This document shows positions 1-10,281 of a stretch of 64,000 nucleotides of DNA, one piece after another. The stretch is taken from assembly GCA_037903475.1 (NCBI GenBank), contig JBAJFG010000111.1, positions 1,240,001-1,304,000 of the forward strand, written 5' to 3'. Source of the DNA: Ancylostoma caninum (taxonomy: Eukaryota; Nematoda; Chromadorea; Rhabditida; Ancylostomatidae). The stretch's first letter is position 1. Every line of letters starts with the position of its first letter. The position numbers and the translations under genes were made by a program. Below the pieces are notes generated by a model, which worked only from the letters and a program-made list of their open reading frames with translations, was not told the origin of the DNA and did no database searches.

Positions 1-230
1 CCCACAGGATGCAGAACTCGGCTTGTCCCTTAACTTTCCAGCATGGCAATGTTACTTCATACTCCATCTGAGGAGTAACTTCTGAACTAAAATGTTTCGT
101 ACTAGGTGATGTTGCTCTGTCGCCAAAGTGTGCTCCATCACAAGGTTCCGAATGCAAATACAAAGGAATTCTAAATCTTTCAAGCACTGCACTGACACTG
201 TACCGAATATTTTCCAGAAAACAAAAACGA
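1..230 (-). CDS. Partial internal exon, unidentified protein (runs off the left edge)
   Basis: On the minus strand one frame is open from about position 230 to the window edge, roughly 75 codons, with RNY-type codons. It contains the stretches LERFRIPLYLHSEPCDG, PQMEYEVTLPCW and KGQAEFCILW. Three splice acceptors are possible (near 229, 200 and 186); none is strongly T-rich, so the 5' end is uncertain. A second minus-strand frame is also open from about 398 to 57 and ends in TAA, so the frame choice rests mainly on codon pattern. I do not recognise the family. Bases beyond position 1 are needed to find the donor or stop. Confidence 0.33.
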
Positions 231-1030
231 CCTGATCTTATAAGGTGAACATAAAAGTCTTGCAGTGTGAAGTGCGACAAATTCCGGTGAATTTCAAAGA
301 AAAAATAATAATAATAGATTATTGCTGGCCCATAACTCAAGGAGGATTCGTTAATTATTGTGTAGAACATCAATCGGTTCGCTTTATCTATGTGGTGCTG
401 AAATTTTTCGTAATAAAAAGGGTAATGACGAGGCAAACCGGCAACATAAAAAAAACTTGAGAGAAAATCTCTGAACCAACTGCACTGGAAAATTCTTAGG
501 AATTTAGGGTACAGTTGGGTATTATAAGCAGTTGGAGTAAAAGTGAATAAACAATAATATATAATTACGGGATCAATATGGCGCAATGGTGTGCTTAATG
601 CCAAGGGTCAAAGGCTCAGTTTCCGAAGCTATACTCTACAGCTTTCGGTGGCGGGTAAATTGATAGTAATCTATCAGCGGAGGTGAAAAAGGCTGTTTTG
701 AAAAAAAAAAACTAGGTTGAGGGTTGGGCCAATAATTGACCTTTAGGTAATGTGCATCAGAGGTAACAAAGGGAGGGTAGGGATAAGGATGTTCACAAGA
801 AAAAGGCAGCAAATCTGTAGTTGTTCAGTTGCGCTTCTGTGTTTCAGAGACATTCTTACACAGAAAGTAAATAATTAATATTCACCTTTCATGCTTTCAC
901 CTGTTAAGATAGTATAATAGATAGATATAACGCAGCAAACATCTTTAAAGTTCAACTACTAATGATAAGTATTAAGAATGTCTTTTGCTACTTTGTTATA
1001 TGTTTACGACCGTGGCATAACCCCATTGCT
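231..1030. other. Non-coding; possible tRNA-derived repeat head at 575-640
   Basis: No convincing exon. At 575-640 there is an A-box-like TGGCGCAATGGTG followed about 40 bp later by a weak B-box-like motif, as in a decayed tRNA-derived SINE head. It cannot be folded into a full tRNA. Confidence 0.3.
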
Positions 1031-1150
1031 GGGCCGCATGTATCATTGAGATTACCCAAGGTAAGTGTATTTACGCCTATGCTAATGATAAGTAAAATCG
1101 TATGTTGTTAACACGTTTACCCTGGGTAATCTCAGCGACAAATTCGGCCG
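1031..1150. repeat. Palindromic GAGATTACCC repeat, copy 1
   Basis: The left arm GAGATTACCCAAGGTAA is mirrored on the right by TTACCCTGGGTAATCTC, and the outer flanks (GGCCGCAT and ATTCGGCC) also pair. The interior contains GCTAATGATAAG. Related copies lie at 3658-3785, 5780-6260, 10123-10245 and 39850-39968, so this is a dispersed, probably MITE-like family about 120 bp long. Confidence 0.7.
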
Positions 1151-2418
1151 CTGTCCTTACGATTACGCTTCTTGATCAGATGCAATGTGGCGGGTTTTCT
1201 TCAGCTCATTCCACTACTTTATTTATCCAACCTTGTTACTGTGTAGAGAAATTCCATCAATAGAGTGCAGTTTGAATAGCACTTATTTTACGAAATTCGT
1301 ATTCCGCTCTAGAAAAAAGTGTACATATAAATATAGGCAAAAAACTCGGATTAGAACAGTGCTGGCAAGTCGAATCAGTTCGGATTTCAGCACGAACATG
1401 GAATCTGACAACAACGAAAGGACAGCGTAAGTCAAGTCGAAAAGAGTACAATGTCGTGTCGTTGTGCTGCGAGCACCTATAATCTTCAAAAGTGCCGCGT
1501 AAACGAGGTAATTGCCCCCTGGTTCTGGCGACGACGTTGAAAACAACAATAGATTGCTAAAATGAACAACATGCCGGCGGTTTGAGTGCTCAATCAAACG
1601 TGGCACAACGGAAACGAAGTGGTTCTTTTCATATAAGTTATAGGGTGGGCCTACGAAAAACGATTACAACACCAAAAACTGGATGTTCAGCGCATCAGAA
1701 GAAACTCCGACTAAGAAAAACTCGGATGGGTTTTCCAGACTACTCTTATCACTAAAGAAAAGCAGAGTTTTCCTCCTTCTCTTCATTCTCCCAGCAAAAT
1801 TCTGAATGTTTGACCACATGTAATCCGGATAAAATTGCACTTGTTTTCATTGAAATAATGTTCGACAAAGCATCTCATCCTTCATTGCTCTTGCTTGGTC
1901 ACTTCCCAAAGAACAAGGATTCATAGATTCATCTCGGAAACAAATTGAACGTGGCACAAAGCCAAAGGTTTTATTCCTAATGGGCACGTAGAGTATGTGA
2001 TGTAAACATTTCTCCGGTTTTTTTTTTCATGATTTTTGAGCAGAGACCTCCTATTCGTGAGAGAGAACAATATCGGAACGAAGCATTACATTCATTTTTT
2101 TTTGTAATTTTTACAATGCAACCACACTACTACCATACTAACTATGATGCTCGACACTTAACAGCGCATGAGATGTCCGAACAACTGAATTCGAAGATTT
2201 GATTCCGAATAGGCTGGCATTCGTATGCTTTCATAACAGAAACGTATGTAGTTGTTACAAATAGATGAAGAAGACAATGGAGCCTTTACTTTTCCGAATT
2301 ATACAAATTTTTGACACGGTTGCCGGATTAATAGCTAACTTATCGGTCGAACTAATCGAATTATTCGCTCTTTATTTGCTCCCAAGTACAGTGATTATGT
2401 TAAAGAGAGAATTTTCAG
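1151..2418. other. Non-coding, AT-rich
   Basis: Open frames at 1185-1606 exist on both strands but lack splice signals and coding-type codon use. At 1641 the string AGGGTGGGCC resembles the end of a Tc1/mariner-type element, but no mate was found. Confidence 0.4.
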
Positions 2419-2568
2419 AGCAAAATGCAGCGGAAATCCAGGGTTTTTGCCGGCTCGGCCTGCTGCCGTCACTCTACTTCACTTGGCCCACTTGCGGCTC
2501 CAACTGCGGCTTTCAGCTCAGCTGTCGGAATGTGTTTCCAAGTGGAGGTGCTCAACAAGAAGTCCTAA
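2419..2568 (+). CDS. Candidate terminal exon, unidentified protein
   Basis: A T-rich acceptor (AATTTTCAG) ends at 2418. From there one frame is open for 49 codons to TAA at 2566-2568, with GC-ending codons in the second half; it closes with VGMCFQVEVLNKKS. The opposite strand also has a shorter open stretch, so the strand is not certain. No upstream exon was found. The product is not recognised; this could equally be a decayed fragment. Confidence 0.3.
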   Translation, partial: SKMQRKSRVFAGSACCRHSTSLGPLAAPTAAFSSAVGMCFQVEVLNKKS

Positions 2569-3657
2569 TTCACATTCATCTCCATCAATAAGAAATTGAG
2601 ATGGTCCCAGATACCTCTATGTGTGTATGTTATGATAGATTAGCAGCACGGAAAAATATACCCCAAAGACAGCTTAAGTAATCACCTAATAAGATACTTC
2701 TCACTATAGGAATTGAAAATTTTATTCAAAGATCGTTGGCCTGCGGCAGAAAGACGAAAAAGGAGGTGTTAACAACTTTTTTTGTTCCAGATGCTACATG
2801 CATTACCCGTCCATTCAGAACTGTAGAGAATTTGAGTGGCCTTGAGAATGACTTGCAAAACCACAAACAAAACATCTAAGTAAAAGCGGAATCTGAATAA
2901 GATGAGAAAAAAGATTACTATTTGATAACCAGTATTTTCCATAAAAGCAAAACAACTTCAAAAAAGTGAATAAGTGCTGTCTATGGAGTGCAGGTTGATC
3001 AATGTACTGAAATGACTAGGAAGAAAATTCGACCAGGAAATCTTTTCAGATTATCTCCAGCATGTCCACAACATTTGCCGACAGCCGATTGAGCGGCATT
3101 CCGTAAATTTAGAAAACTTCTGGAATCATTAGAAAATCTGCAGCAAACACCTGGCGGAACCACTGCAAATGGTGAGCACTAGCCTGTTCTGGATATCACC
3201 TTTCACCTACGCATAGATATTCATAGTTCCTTTCATAAAAAGCGTGCAATATTAGAACAACCTCCGAAACAAATAGAAAAGCAGGGGAATGATATCGTAG
3301 CTCCGTCTGCGTGGCACTGCTCTAGTGGTGAAAAAGAGAATTTTCAACATAGTGGGTGGTATGGAACAATGTGAGATTAGCTATTTGTCAAATATGTGGA
3401 TCATTGTCCTTCCATGATGGTCACAAAATTATTGCATGGAAAATAGAAAGAAAAGCGTGACAAACAAACCATAGAATAAAATACCCGAAAACTCTCCTCT
3501 TTTTGGGAAAAAAATTCCAAATCCAAACCCTAAGAGGCAAAAATGTACATAGCTTTTAACGATGATGTAAGCCGTGCACTTTTGCTCATTTTTCTTTGAG
3601 AAAAAAAAACGAAAAGAAAACTCAAATTATTTGCTCCATTCAAGGCTTGAAATCTCA
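2569..3657. other. Non-coding; one spliced-looking segment with stops
   Basis: At 3051-3174 a good acceptor (CTTTTCAG) and a good donor (GTGAGC) bracket about 125 bp, but all three frames contain a stop. It may be a dead exon or part of a non-coding transcript. Confidence 0.25.
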
Positions 3658-3785
3658 CCATCACCTGAGATAACCCATGGTAAACGTGTCAATATACTCG
3701 AATTTACCCTCTATATGACACCCATAAACATGCTTACCCATATTTTACGTGGTCTATATCTATCTGCTACCCATGGGTAAACATA
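3658..3785. repeat. Palindromic GAGATTACCC repeat, diverged copy
   Basis: GAGATAACCCATGGTAAACGTG opens the copy and CTACCCATGGGTAAAC closes it. The pattern matches the 1031-1150 repeat with more substitutions. Confidence 0.5.
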
Positions 3786-4894
3786 TGGCAAGGGATTACT
3801 CACCCTTTCAAGTGCAGCATATGGGTCAAGGTTTGAACCAAATGCTTTAGCTCTGCACAGTGACTTTTGAAAATAAAGTTCAAAGTAAGTAGGCAGGCAA
3901 GTAAATTAATGGACATGTAAGTGCAAGTGCCCTCATTATCAGAAAAAAATCGTCAAAAGTGAGGGTGGAGTTTTTTCTCCTATGAAAACAATGTTCAGAA
4001 ACAAATTATGAGAAAAATAGTGCAGTGAGAGTTCGTTACTAAGCAAATATACATATGAAACTAATGCTATTTCCTTTTTAGTGAAGAAAGAAGCGGCGAA
4101 AAACACAACAGTTGATTTTTGTTTGAGTTCCATTGATGGAGGTGAACGAAAACATTTTTTTTTCGAATATCATCAGGAATACGAACATTTCGCGCATAAC
4201 GGAGAAAGGTTATTTCGCTCAGCATGGAGCTGAATTGCAGAAACAGAAAGAGCCACAATAACACTCCTATTCTAGTTATTCCAGAGGAATGAATGAGTTA
4301 TTTAAATGACATAGCAACGGCACTGTAACAAGTGCTTTCTTCGGCAATCACGGACACAGCTGGGAAACCGTGCCGAACACCCATTAAGTACAGTGAATAC
4401 TAAGATTCTTCGGAATGTCAGCATGAAATTTATGTGTGCAGCCACCAAGCATTGCGTTAATTCCTTTCGCGGATCGCCTCAAATGTCATCGCAGCACCTT
4501 TGTCCTATGTCGGAATCCAGGAAAATATCAGGACAACGCTTTGCTTCTCCTCTTTCACCAGATTTTTTTATTAGTGCGGATCTGCAGCTGCACGATGCGG
4601 TCAAATTTGACTTTCGAGATTTATTCCAGCAAAATTTCTTGAATTAAACCTCGATCAAAACCACAAAACCTTAGCTAGTTCTGGAAATGTTCCGATAGGT
4701 TACAATGACGTTAAAACAACTTGCTTAGGCAGACTGAAAACGAGAGCTCTAAGGCACTGTTAGAATCTAGTCCCTGAACCTTCCATTAGTGTACTGCTAA
4801 GGTGGCGAGTACTAGTCGCATTATTTGCCAGTAATGAGATTCCATCTGCAAAAATCTGCGTATCGACTTAGGAACAACTGCAGATAAGAGGCAA
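3786..4894. other. No supported gene
   Basis: Open frames at 4393-4647 have no usable splice signals. On the minus strand an ATG at 4848 sits directly after a TTTTTGCAG acceptor, but the frame cannot be extended past the next acceptor without a stop. Confidence 0.3.
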
Positions 4895-5060
4895 GAAGTA
4901 GTTATCATTGGATGCCAGGAAAGAAGGCCGTGGAGGACAGGGAAGAAGGGGTGCAGAGATTTTTCTTTTAGGGTATCCTATTCTTTGGACGTGATTCCTA
5001 ATTATTCAATGAATTAAATAAATTCATTTGGTTTTTCACGGTGCAGTACTATAGTAATTA
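4895..5060. mobile_element. MITE of the TTAGGACCGAA family, 3' part
   Basis: Shares with 61030-61290 and 63745-63970 a GGGTATCCTATTCTTTGGACG-type block, then an ATTATTCAATGAATTAAAT block, then an end containing CAGTACTA. Its left end is missing or too diverged to see. It stops about 20 bp before a candidate exon. Confidence 0.5.
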
Positions 5061-5082
5061 AATAAGTTATTTTTGACAACAG

Positions 5083-5291
5083 CCGATGCTGGGCCTAAGA
5101 AGTGGACGGATTTTGTGATTTCTTTGGTTCTTCAGAGCACATGGTTCTTCCATAAGTACTTCCCCAGGAAACTTCAAAAAAATTTGAGGCGTATAAGTTT
5201 AGAGGCATATAAGTTAAATGACGGTGAAATACTTAAAGGGGTGAAGGAGGACCAGGGTCTAACCCATCAGCTGTCAGAGTATATTTTACCA
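5083..5291 (+). CDS. Candidate internal exon, unidentified protein
   Basis: Begins after TTTTTGACAACAG and ends at a consensus donor (CCA then GTGAGT). One frame is open for 69 codons plus two 5' bases and includes PKKWTDFVISLVLQSTWFF and KEDQGLTHQLSEYILP. The exon follows directly on a MITE fragment, so an origin inside a repeat cannot be ruled out. No partner exon or family was recognised. Confidence 0.3.
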
Positions 5292-5779
5292 GTGAGTAGA
5301 AGATTTTGGGTTGTTGGATTTCCCTCACCTAACGATATCTAGGAATCACGGTAGAGCTAATAGGCGACTAAATCGCACAACATATAAATCTGTAAATAAA
5401 TATGAGGGGAAGTGTTTCAGCACACTCTCTCTTTCCAACAGCAAGAGTCGTATCCAGATGTGATGAAGCAAAAAAAAGAGCCGACTCGAAGCCAAATGCA
5501 TCTGGGATGCAAGATCTCATCCACCACAAACGCTTTGACGCCAACAACTGTCGATTCTGGCTTATGCTCTCGTAGACACGACGGAGGAAATCCTTAATAC
5601 TGGAAAGCAAGCTCAAATCCAGCTCAGCTATTGTCAACGACAATTACCAACATCGATCCGGACGCGGAACTTGCATACATGTGCACGCCCAGAAAAACGA
5701 GCCACAATCACTTCAGCAGCGGAATTTGTGAATGCATCCGGAACAGTGGTAACGTGCCGCTTCGTCCTAACGGGGGAGA
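5292..5779. other. Open on both strands, unexplained
   Basis: At 5412-5640 the minus strand is open with coding-like content and the plus strand has a competing open stretch after a GTGTTTCAG acceptor at 5419. I could not choose a strand or recognise a family; it may be remnant retroelement sequence. Confidence 0.25.
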
Positions 5780-6260
5780 CATCCTGTTCATGGGTATGAT
5801 CACCTATGGGTAGCAGCTGGGCATAGACAACTTTACGCTCGGGTAAACATGTTGATGGGGTTCCACTGCTTTGATGTATCACTGAAATTACCCAGGGTGA
5901 ACGCGTTGGCTCCTGAAGCTGGATGTAATATTGAGATTACCTGGAGTAAATGCGTGGACGCCCACGTTAACGATGGGTAAGTTTCTGGGGTGTTAACAGG
6001 TTTGCTCTGGGTAAATTCACTAATAAATCCTGCCCCTGTGCTAATGATGGGTAAATTTGTGTAGCGCTAGTAAATTTACCCCGAGTATCTCAACGATGAA
6101 TGCAGCCTCAGGTAAAGGGTAAACTTGGATACGTACGGTAACACGCCTAACACGCGAGTAATCATCATCGAGGTTACGCAGGATGAACGTCTTGATACCA
6201 CACAAATTCACCCATCTTTAACATGAGCGCCAATACTTTTACTCGGGGTAGTCTCAATCA
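5780..6260. repeat. Cluster of GAGATTACCC palindromic repeats
   Basis: At least three overlapping or tandem partial copies: GAAATTACCCAGGGTGAACG, GAGATTACCTGGAGTAAATG and CCCCGAGTATCTCAACGATG, with internal units GATGGGTAAGTTT and GATGGGTAAATTT. It appears to be one element with nested or tandemly duplicated inner arms. Confidence 0.6.
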
Positions 6261-6847
6261 TGCATCTAGGTCGTCAATGATGCCACTGGACCCTGGCAGA
6301 ATCAAGCATATTTTTAACCAAATAAGCTTTCCCATGCCCCAACTGTGAGTAGTCACAAGAGTTTTGTGAACCATCGAATTTGCCCCAGTAACTCGATCAG
6401 TAGAAGAATGAGTGAACAACAGTGATTAATTCATTCGATTCACTTACCATCGTTGTTTCAGGGCTCAATAGTGATTCTAAGTAACTGGCGTGTCTATTTA
6501 CTAGCTCCTCAACAGCAAAAAGAGCGTTAACTCAGCTCAGCGCAGCCATCAAAACATACATAATGAGTTATAGATGGGCTTCTAACGTGCAAATCACCCA
6601 CATGTTGAGCAATTTGCAAATAATATGTGGACGAGACACGTCAGCGAATTGGCGCAGAGTCAAAACAGAATCCACATGTATAAGATAAGCTTCTTTACAG
6701 TTTTCGAGGGAAAATATTGGGGCCACAGCATAAAAAATTCCATAGAATGAACTTTGTGAAGGCACAGCTATAATCAGCCATAGCGTTTACTCAGTCGCCA
6801 TTTGTCTGGGAATCTACTTAAATGAAAATAGAAATGATAGCTTCAAG

Positions 6848-7009
6848 ATGGATCCAAGCAAAACGGGAGAGTTTGCGGACTTCCCTCCAAAGGAAAAATT
6901 CAGCTATACAACACTAGAAAATGCAATAAGACTACAAGTTGGGCGTGGCATTAATGAGAGGACCATGTCGACGTCAAGAAAGCATAAGTTGTTTTGTTTC
7001 TTTTTCTGA
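6848..7009 (+). CDS. Short ATG-initiated open frame, possible first exon
   Basis: ATG at 6848 opens a 53-codon frame to TGA at 7007-7009, beginning MDPSKTGEFADFPPKEKF. Codon use looks coding-like for about 45 codons, then becomes T-rich. CTTCAAG precedes the ATG and could be a weak acceptor. No downstream exon was found and no family is recognised. Confidence 0.2.
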   Translation: MDPSKTGEFADFPPKEKFSYTTLENAIRLQVGRGINERTMSTSRKHKLFCFFF

Positions 7010-8159
7010 CTACTAGTTCACAATATCAAAGGGAAAATTGGACGGGATACTTTGAAGAGAGCACTCCTGACATTCCTGACGATCTCGGCATTTCGCCAGA
7101 CTAATGCGCTATTTAAAAAATTGGAATTTGAACTTTAAAAATGTCTATTTCTCACTAAACGCCATGTTTCGATGGCTTCAGCCTCAACATATAGGTTGGA
7201 CAACACTGTAGAAACCAGCAAATTCTTCAAATCAGTACTCTTGAAAACTTCAAAAACATAGTTTCTCCAGAAAATGAATGGACATCCTAGAAAAAAGCAC
7301 ATAATTACTGTGTAGATCTGATGTGATCTAGATCCAAACTGTCTTCCCGCTACGGTTTTTCAAGAAAAAATAGAAGAATATTGGCGGGTTGCTAATAAAA
7401 TAGATATCACTTCCATTGTCAAAAAACAAATATGTACATATATTGAGCTTACAAATAGCCTGTATTGGATCACGGATACAACCAGAAGTTATCCGACCTC
7501 ACTTGAATTGAAGAACCTATAAAATTGTGTAAACTGGGACGCACAAAGTCACTATAGTCACTATGACGACTTCGAAATTTCAAGGTATAAGCAAAGTAAG
7601 CAATGGTATCCATTCAACTTCAGTAATCGTGAAAAAAATCCATGCACTCGCAATCGTGGCGGAATCACACATAGATTCACTGCACTAGCTTCTATCAAAT
7701 AAGTATTGCTCACGATTATTTGTAGAACAAATACTGTTAAAACTGTTATAGTTATTACATTTCAAATTTTCCGATTTGCTTCTATTTTCTCACTTTGCGT
7801 GCGTTGGGATGAATAAACTCTGCTAGGAGCCACTTATTCGTTCATCGAAGAGAGTTATCCAAAACTGAGCAAACGAGAGGTCATTTCCCCGCTTTTCTCA
7901 TCGTTCATTAAATTACTAGATGGGTCCTCAAAAATAACTAGCGTTTCCTCCATTTACATATGCTTGCGCGTTAATTTGTCTTTCATTTCACACCACTATA
8001 TTGATGTATGTTTTGCAGCTGTCACTTGTGTTTTTCGTGTTTAATCGTTTTCTTTTATTGTTGTTTGTTCTTATCATATGCGTTAACTTGCACGTTACAG
8101 ATAGATAAATGAATAACTGGAGCATAATTATATGTATTATAATCATATGTAATTATACT
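7010..8159. other. No feature seen
   Basis: AT-rich sequence with short homopolymers; no exon, transposon end or RNA gene could be supported. Confidence 0.4.
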
Positions 8160-8880
8160 TGGCAAGGCATTTGAAGAGGAAGTCCTTGAAAACGATAAGA
8201 TCCAAGCAAAATAAAAGGAATGGCAGCATAGACAACATAACACCAGCAGATTCCAGCGATTATCGCAGGCGGATGGCCGGAGGAACTGGGAAATCAGACC
8301 GGACCGTGGGAAAATTTTCCACGCGGTGGTGCAGTCGCGCAGCAGAAGTGAGAGAAAATGCGCTAACCGGCGACAATCGCACACGGAGAGGCCGGCGCTG
8401 GATGATTCCGGAGCGACTGCTCACTGCTGCTCATGCACATGCTGGCTGCTTACTACTTCCACTGCTGGATCGTTGAGTATGGCAGCGATGGATGCCATGT
8501 ACGACATGGACGCGCATATTTACGACGACGACGGAGCAGCAGTGTGAGGCATAATGAGCAGCGCTGCCGTACAATAAAATAGGGGGATCGGGCGAGCAAG
8601 TGGCACTTGAAGTGGGAGCATGGACGATGTTTAGCTGAACGAAGGCGTCGCGCGAGCACCTCCATCCATAATTGATGTCGACTCTTCTAAACGCTCCTTC
8701 AACGCTGCCGTTATGCGACTCGGCCTCCTCCTCACTTTGTTCCCGATTGACGGAATCGGTGACGGTGTGCTGGACGACAGCCGGTCAAACATCGTCACCC
8801 AGAATAGCCAGCAGCCATAGACACTCCGGCCACGGGCATCGCGCCACCCAGTAAATACTATCTGACACGCTCCCACAATA
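8160..8880. other. GC-rich island, probable promoter or first-exon region
   Basis: Base composition rises sharply relative to the flanks and short open frames occur on both strands. On plus, MDAMYDMDAHIYDDDG from about 8492 runs into a GTGTGAG donor-like site. On minus, a better first exon lies at 8736-8792. This is typical of a nematode 5' gene region, but the orientation cannot be fixed by eye. Confidence 0.35.
8736..8792 (-). CDS. Candidate first coding exon
   Basis: ATG at 8792 is followed by 19 codons (MFDRLSSSTPSPIPSIGNK) and a consensus donor, AAA then GTGAGG. The frame stays open beyond the donor for about 30 codons, so splicing there is a judgement. A competing plus-strand reading (MRLGLLLTLFPIDGIGDG) looks like a signal peptide but stops soon after. 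Downstream minus-strand exons were not identified. Product unknown. Confidence 0.25.
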
Positions 8881-9103
8881 GAGTATAGAATTTCATTTCC
8901 ACTATTTGGATGCCAGCGCTCTTCAACAGATGATAATAGTAGGATACACGTAATGGATATGTAGCCAGCGTTTCTTGCTCCGGCGGAATGTCGATCAAAT
9001 CCAGAAATTTTTCAAGTACCAAGTAACCAAGTGTGCAGAGGCAATGAAGCGTAATTCCTCATATTTGATGGTGGAACCGAACGATAACCATATTTGGTCT
9101 TCC

Positions 9104-9574
9104 TTAAAGGCAGCAGGAGCTGAAATCCTCGACTCCGAGCTGAGCTGTGGGTGATGAAGTACAGACTCAGCACATCATAAATGTGAAACGAACATGGACA
9201 ATGATGCCTTACCTGCAGAGAAAATGGAACATCCGTCGCGAACACGCCTGGCCGTGTTCGTGTGCGGACGAGTTTTCCCCGGCGCGAAAGCCATTAAGGC
9301 GCGTGGTTTTGGCCGAGTCCGCCATGAAACCCTGTGAATTGAATGCATTTCGTTTTCACTTTGCGCCAAACCACGTACCGCAGTGGCTTTTTGCGCCGGG
9401 GAAAACTCGTCCGCGCGCAAACACGGCCAGGCGTGTTCGCGTCGAATGTTCCATTTTCTCTGCAGGTAAGCCATCATTGTCTGTGTTCGTTTCACATTTA
9501 TGATGTGCTGAGTCTGTACTTCATCACCCACAGCTCAGCTCGGAGTCGAGGATTTCAGCTCCTGCTGCCTTTAA
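9104..9574. mobile_element. Foldback MITE with TTAA target duplication
   Basis: A near-perfect inverted repeat. Both ends are TTAA (9104-9107 and 9571-9574). The element inside (9108-9570, 463 bp) starts AGGCAGCAGGAGCTG and ends with its reverse complement. Arms of about 205 bp surround a loop of roughly 55 bp near 9313-9370. Because the arms mirror each other, both strands give the same apparent protein starting MGDEVQTQHIINVKR; that is an artefact of the palindrome, not a gene. TTAA duplication is the hallmark of piggyBac-type integration, but the termini do not start with CCC, so the family is inferred from the target site only. Confidence 0.85.
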
Positions 9575-9812
9575 CCTGTGGCACTGCATTAATTCGCACT
9601 TTATTCAACAAACGAGCAAAGAAATTGCTTTATTACCTGTTGGTATAAATTTGTATAAAACAACAGAAACAGGATAATTAGGTGGCCTTTTCCAACGATT
9701 TAAGGGCAACCAAGGACTCAAACCGAGGTAATACACAAGCATAAGAGGATGCCTCTCATATACATTTTTCTACAAACGCAATTTTCATAACGGTAATTCC
9801 TTAAGAGGACCT

Positions 9813-9952
9813 TAAATTTATGGGTGTAGAGTGTTATACCTGGAAAGGAGGAGCGGCCAAGCTCTACGACTGGTCAGTTCATCCAATCTACCAATCGCAG
9901 GGCCTGTCAGCACCTCCCACTCCAGATATAACGCTCCACACCCTAAATTTAT
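9813..9952. mobile_element. Mutator-like MITE, copy 1, with 9-bp target duplication
   Basis: The element at 9822-9943 (122 bp) begins GGGTGTAGAGTGTTATACC and ends with the inverted form ATATAACGCTCCACACCC. It is flanked by exact direct repeats TAAATTTAT (9813-9821 and 9944-9952). A 9-bp duplication is characteristic of Mutator-like transposons. A second copy of identical length lies at 34383-34504. No transposase is encoded, so it is non-autonomous. Confidence 0.85.
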
Positions 9953-10122
9953 CAGTAAATATTTAGCTGGAGGCGCTAGACAAAGGGATTTAATGTGTGT
10001 TGCGCAAATGCTGTAATACTCATAATGCTATAGCACTGTTCCGGAAAATTGAGGATTTTTTTTTGCTCTAATGTAGTTCTGTATTGCATTTTTCCTTTTT
10101 AATCAGTGTTCGGAGCACATCT

Positions 10123-10281
10123 GGATGCCTCACTGATATTACCCAGAATAACGTGGCAGCGGCCATACAAACAGTTGGTAAATTTGGGGGGGGAGGGGTT
10201 ACTAACACCTCTACCCCGGGTAAAATCAATGATGCATGCAGATCCATGAGTGCATTTGATAAATAAATAAATAAATAAATA
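10123..10281. repeat. Palindromic GAGATTACCC repeat copy plus (AAAT)n microsatellite
   Basis: 10123-10245 reads CACTGATATTACCCAGAATAA at the left and CCCCGGGTAAAATCAATGATG at the right, a diverged copy of the 1031-1150 family with a G-run in the middle. It is followed by a GATAAATAAATAAATAA tract at 10258-10281. Confidence 0.55.

Noticed and set aside
9147..9531. Two identical 118-residue proteins on opposite strands
   Set aside because: They are the two arms of the TTAA foldback element.
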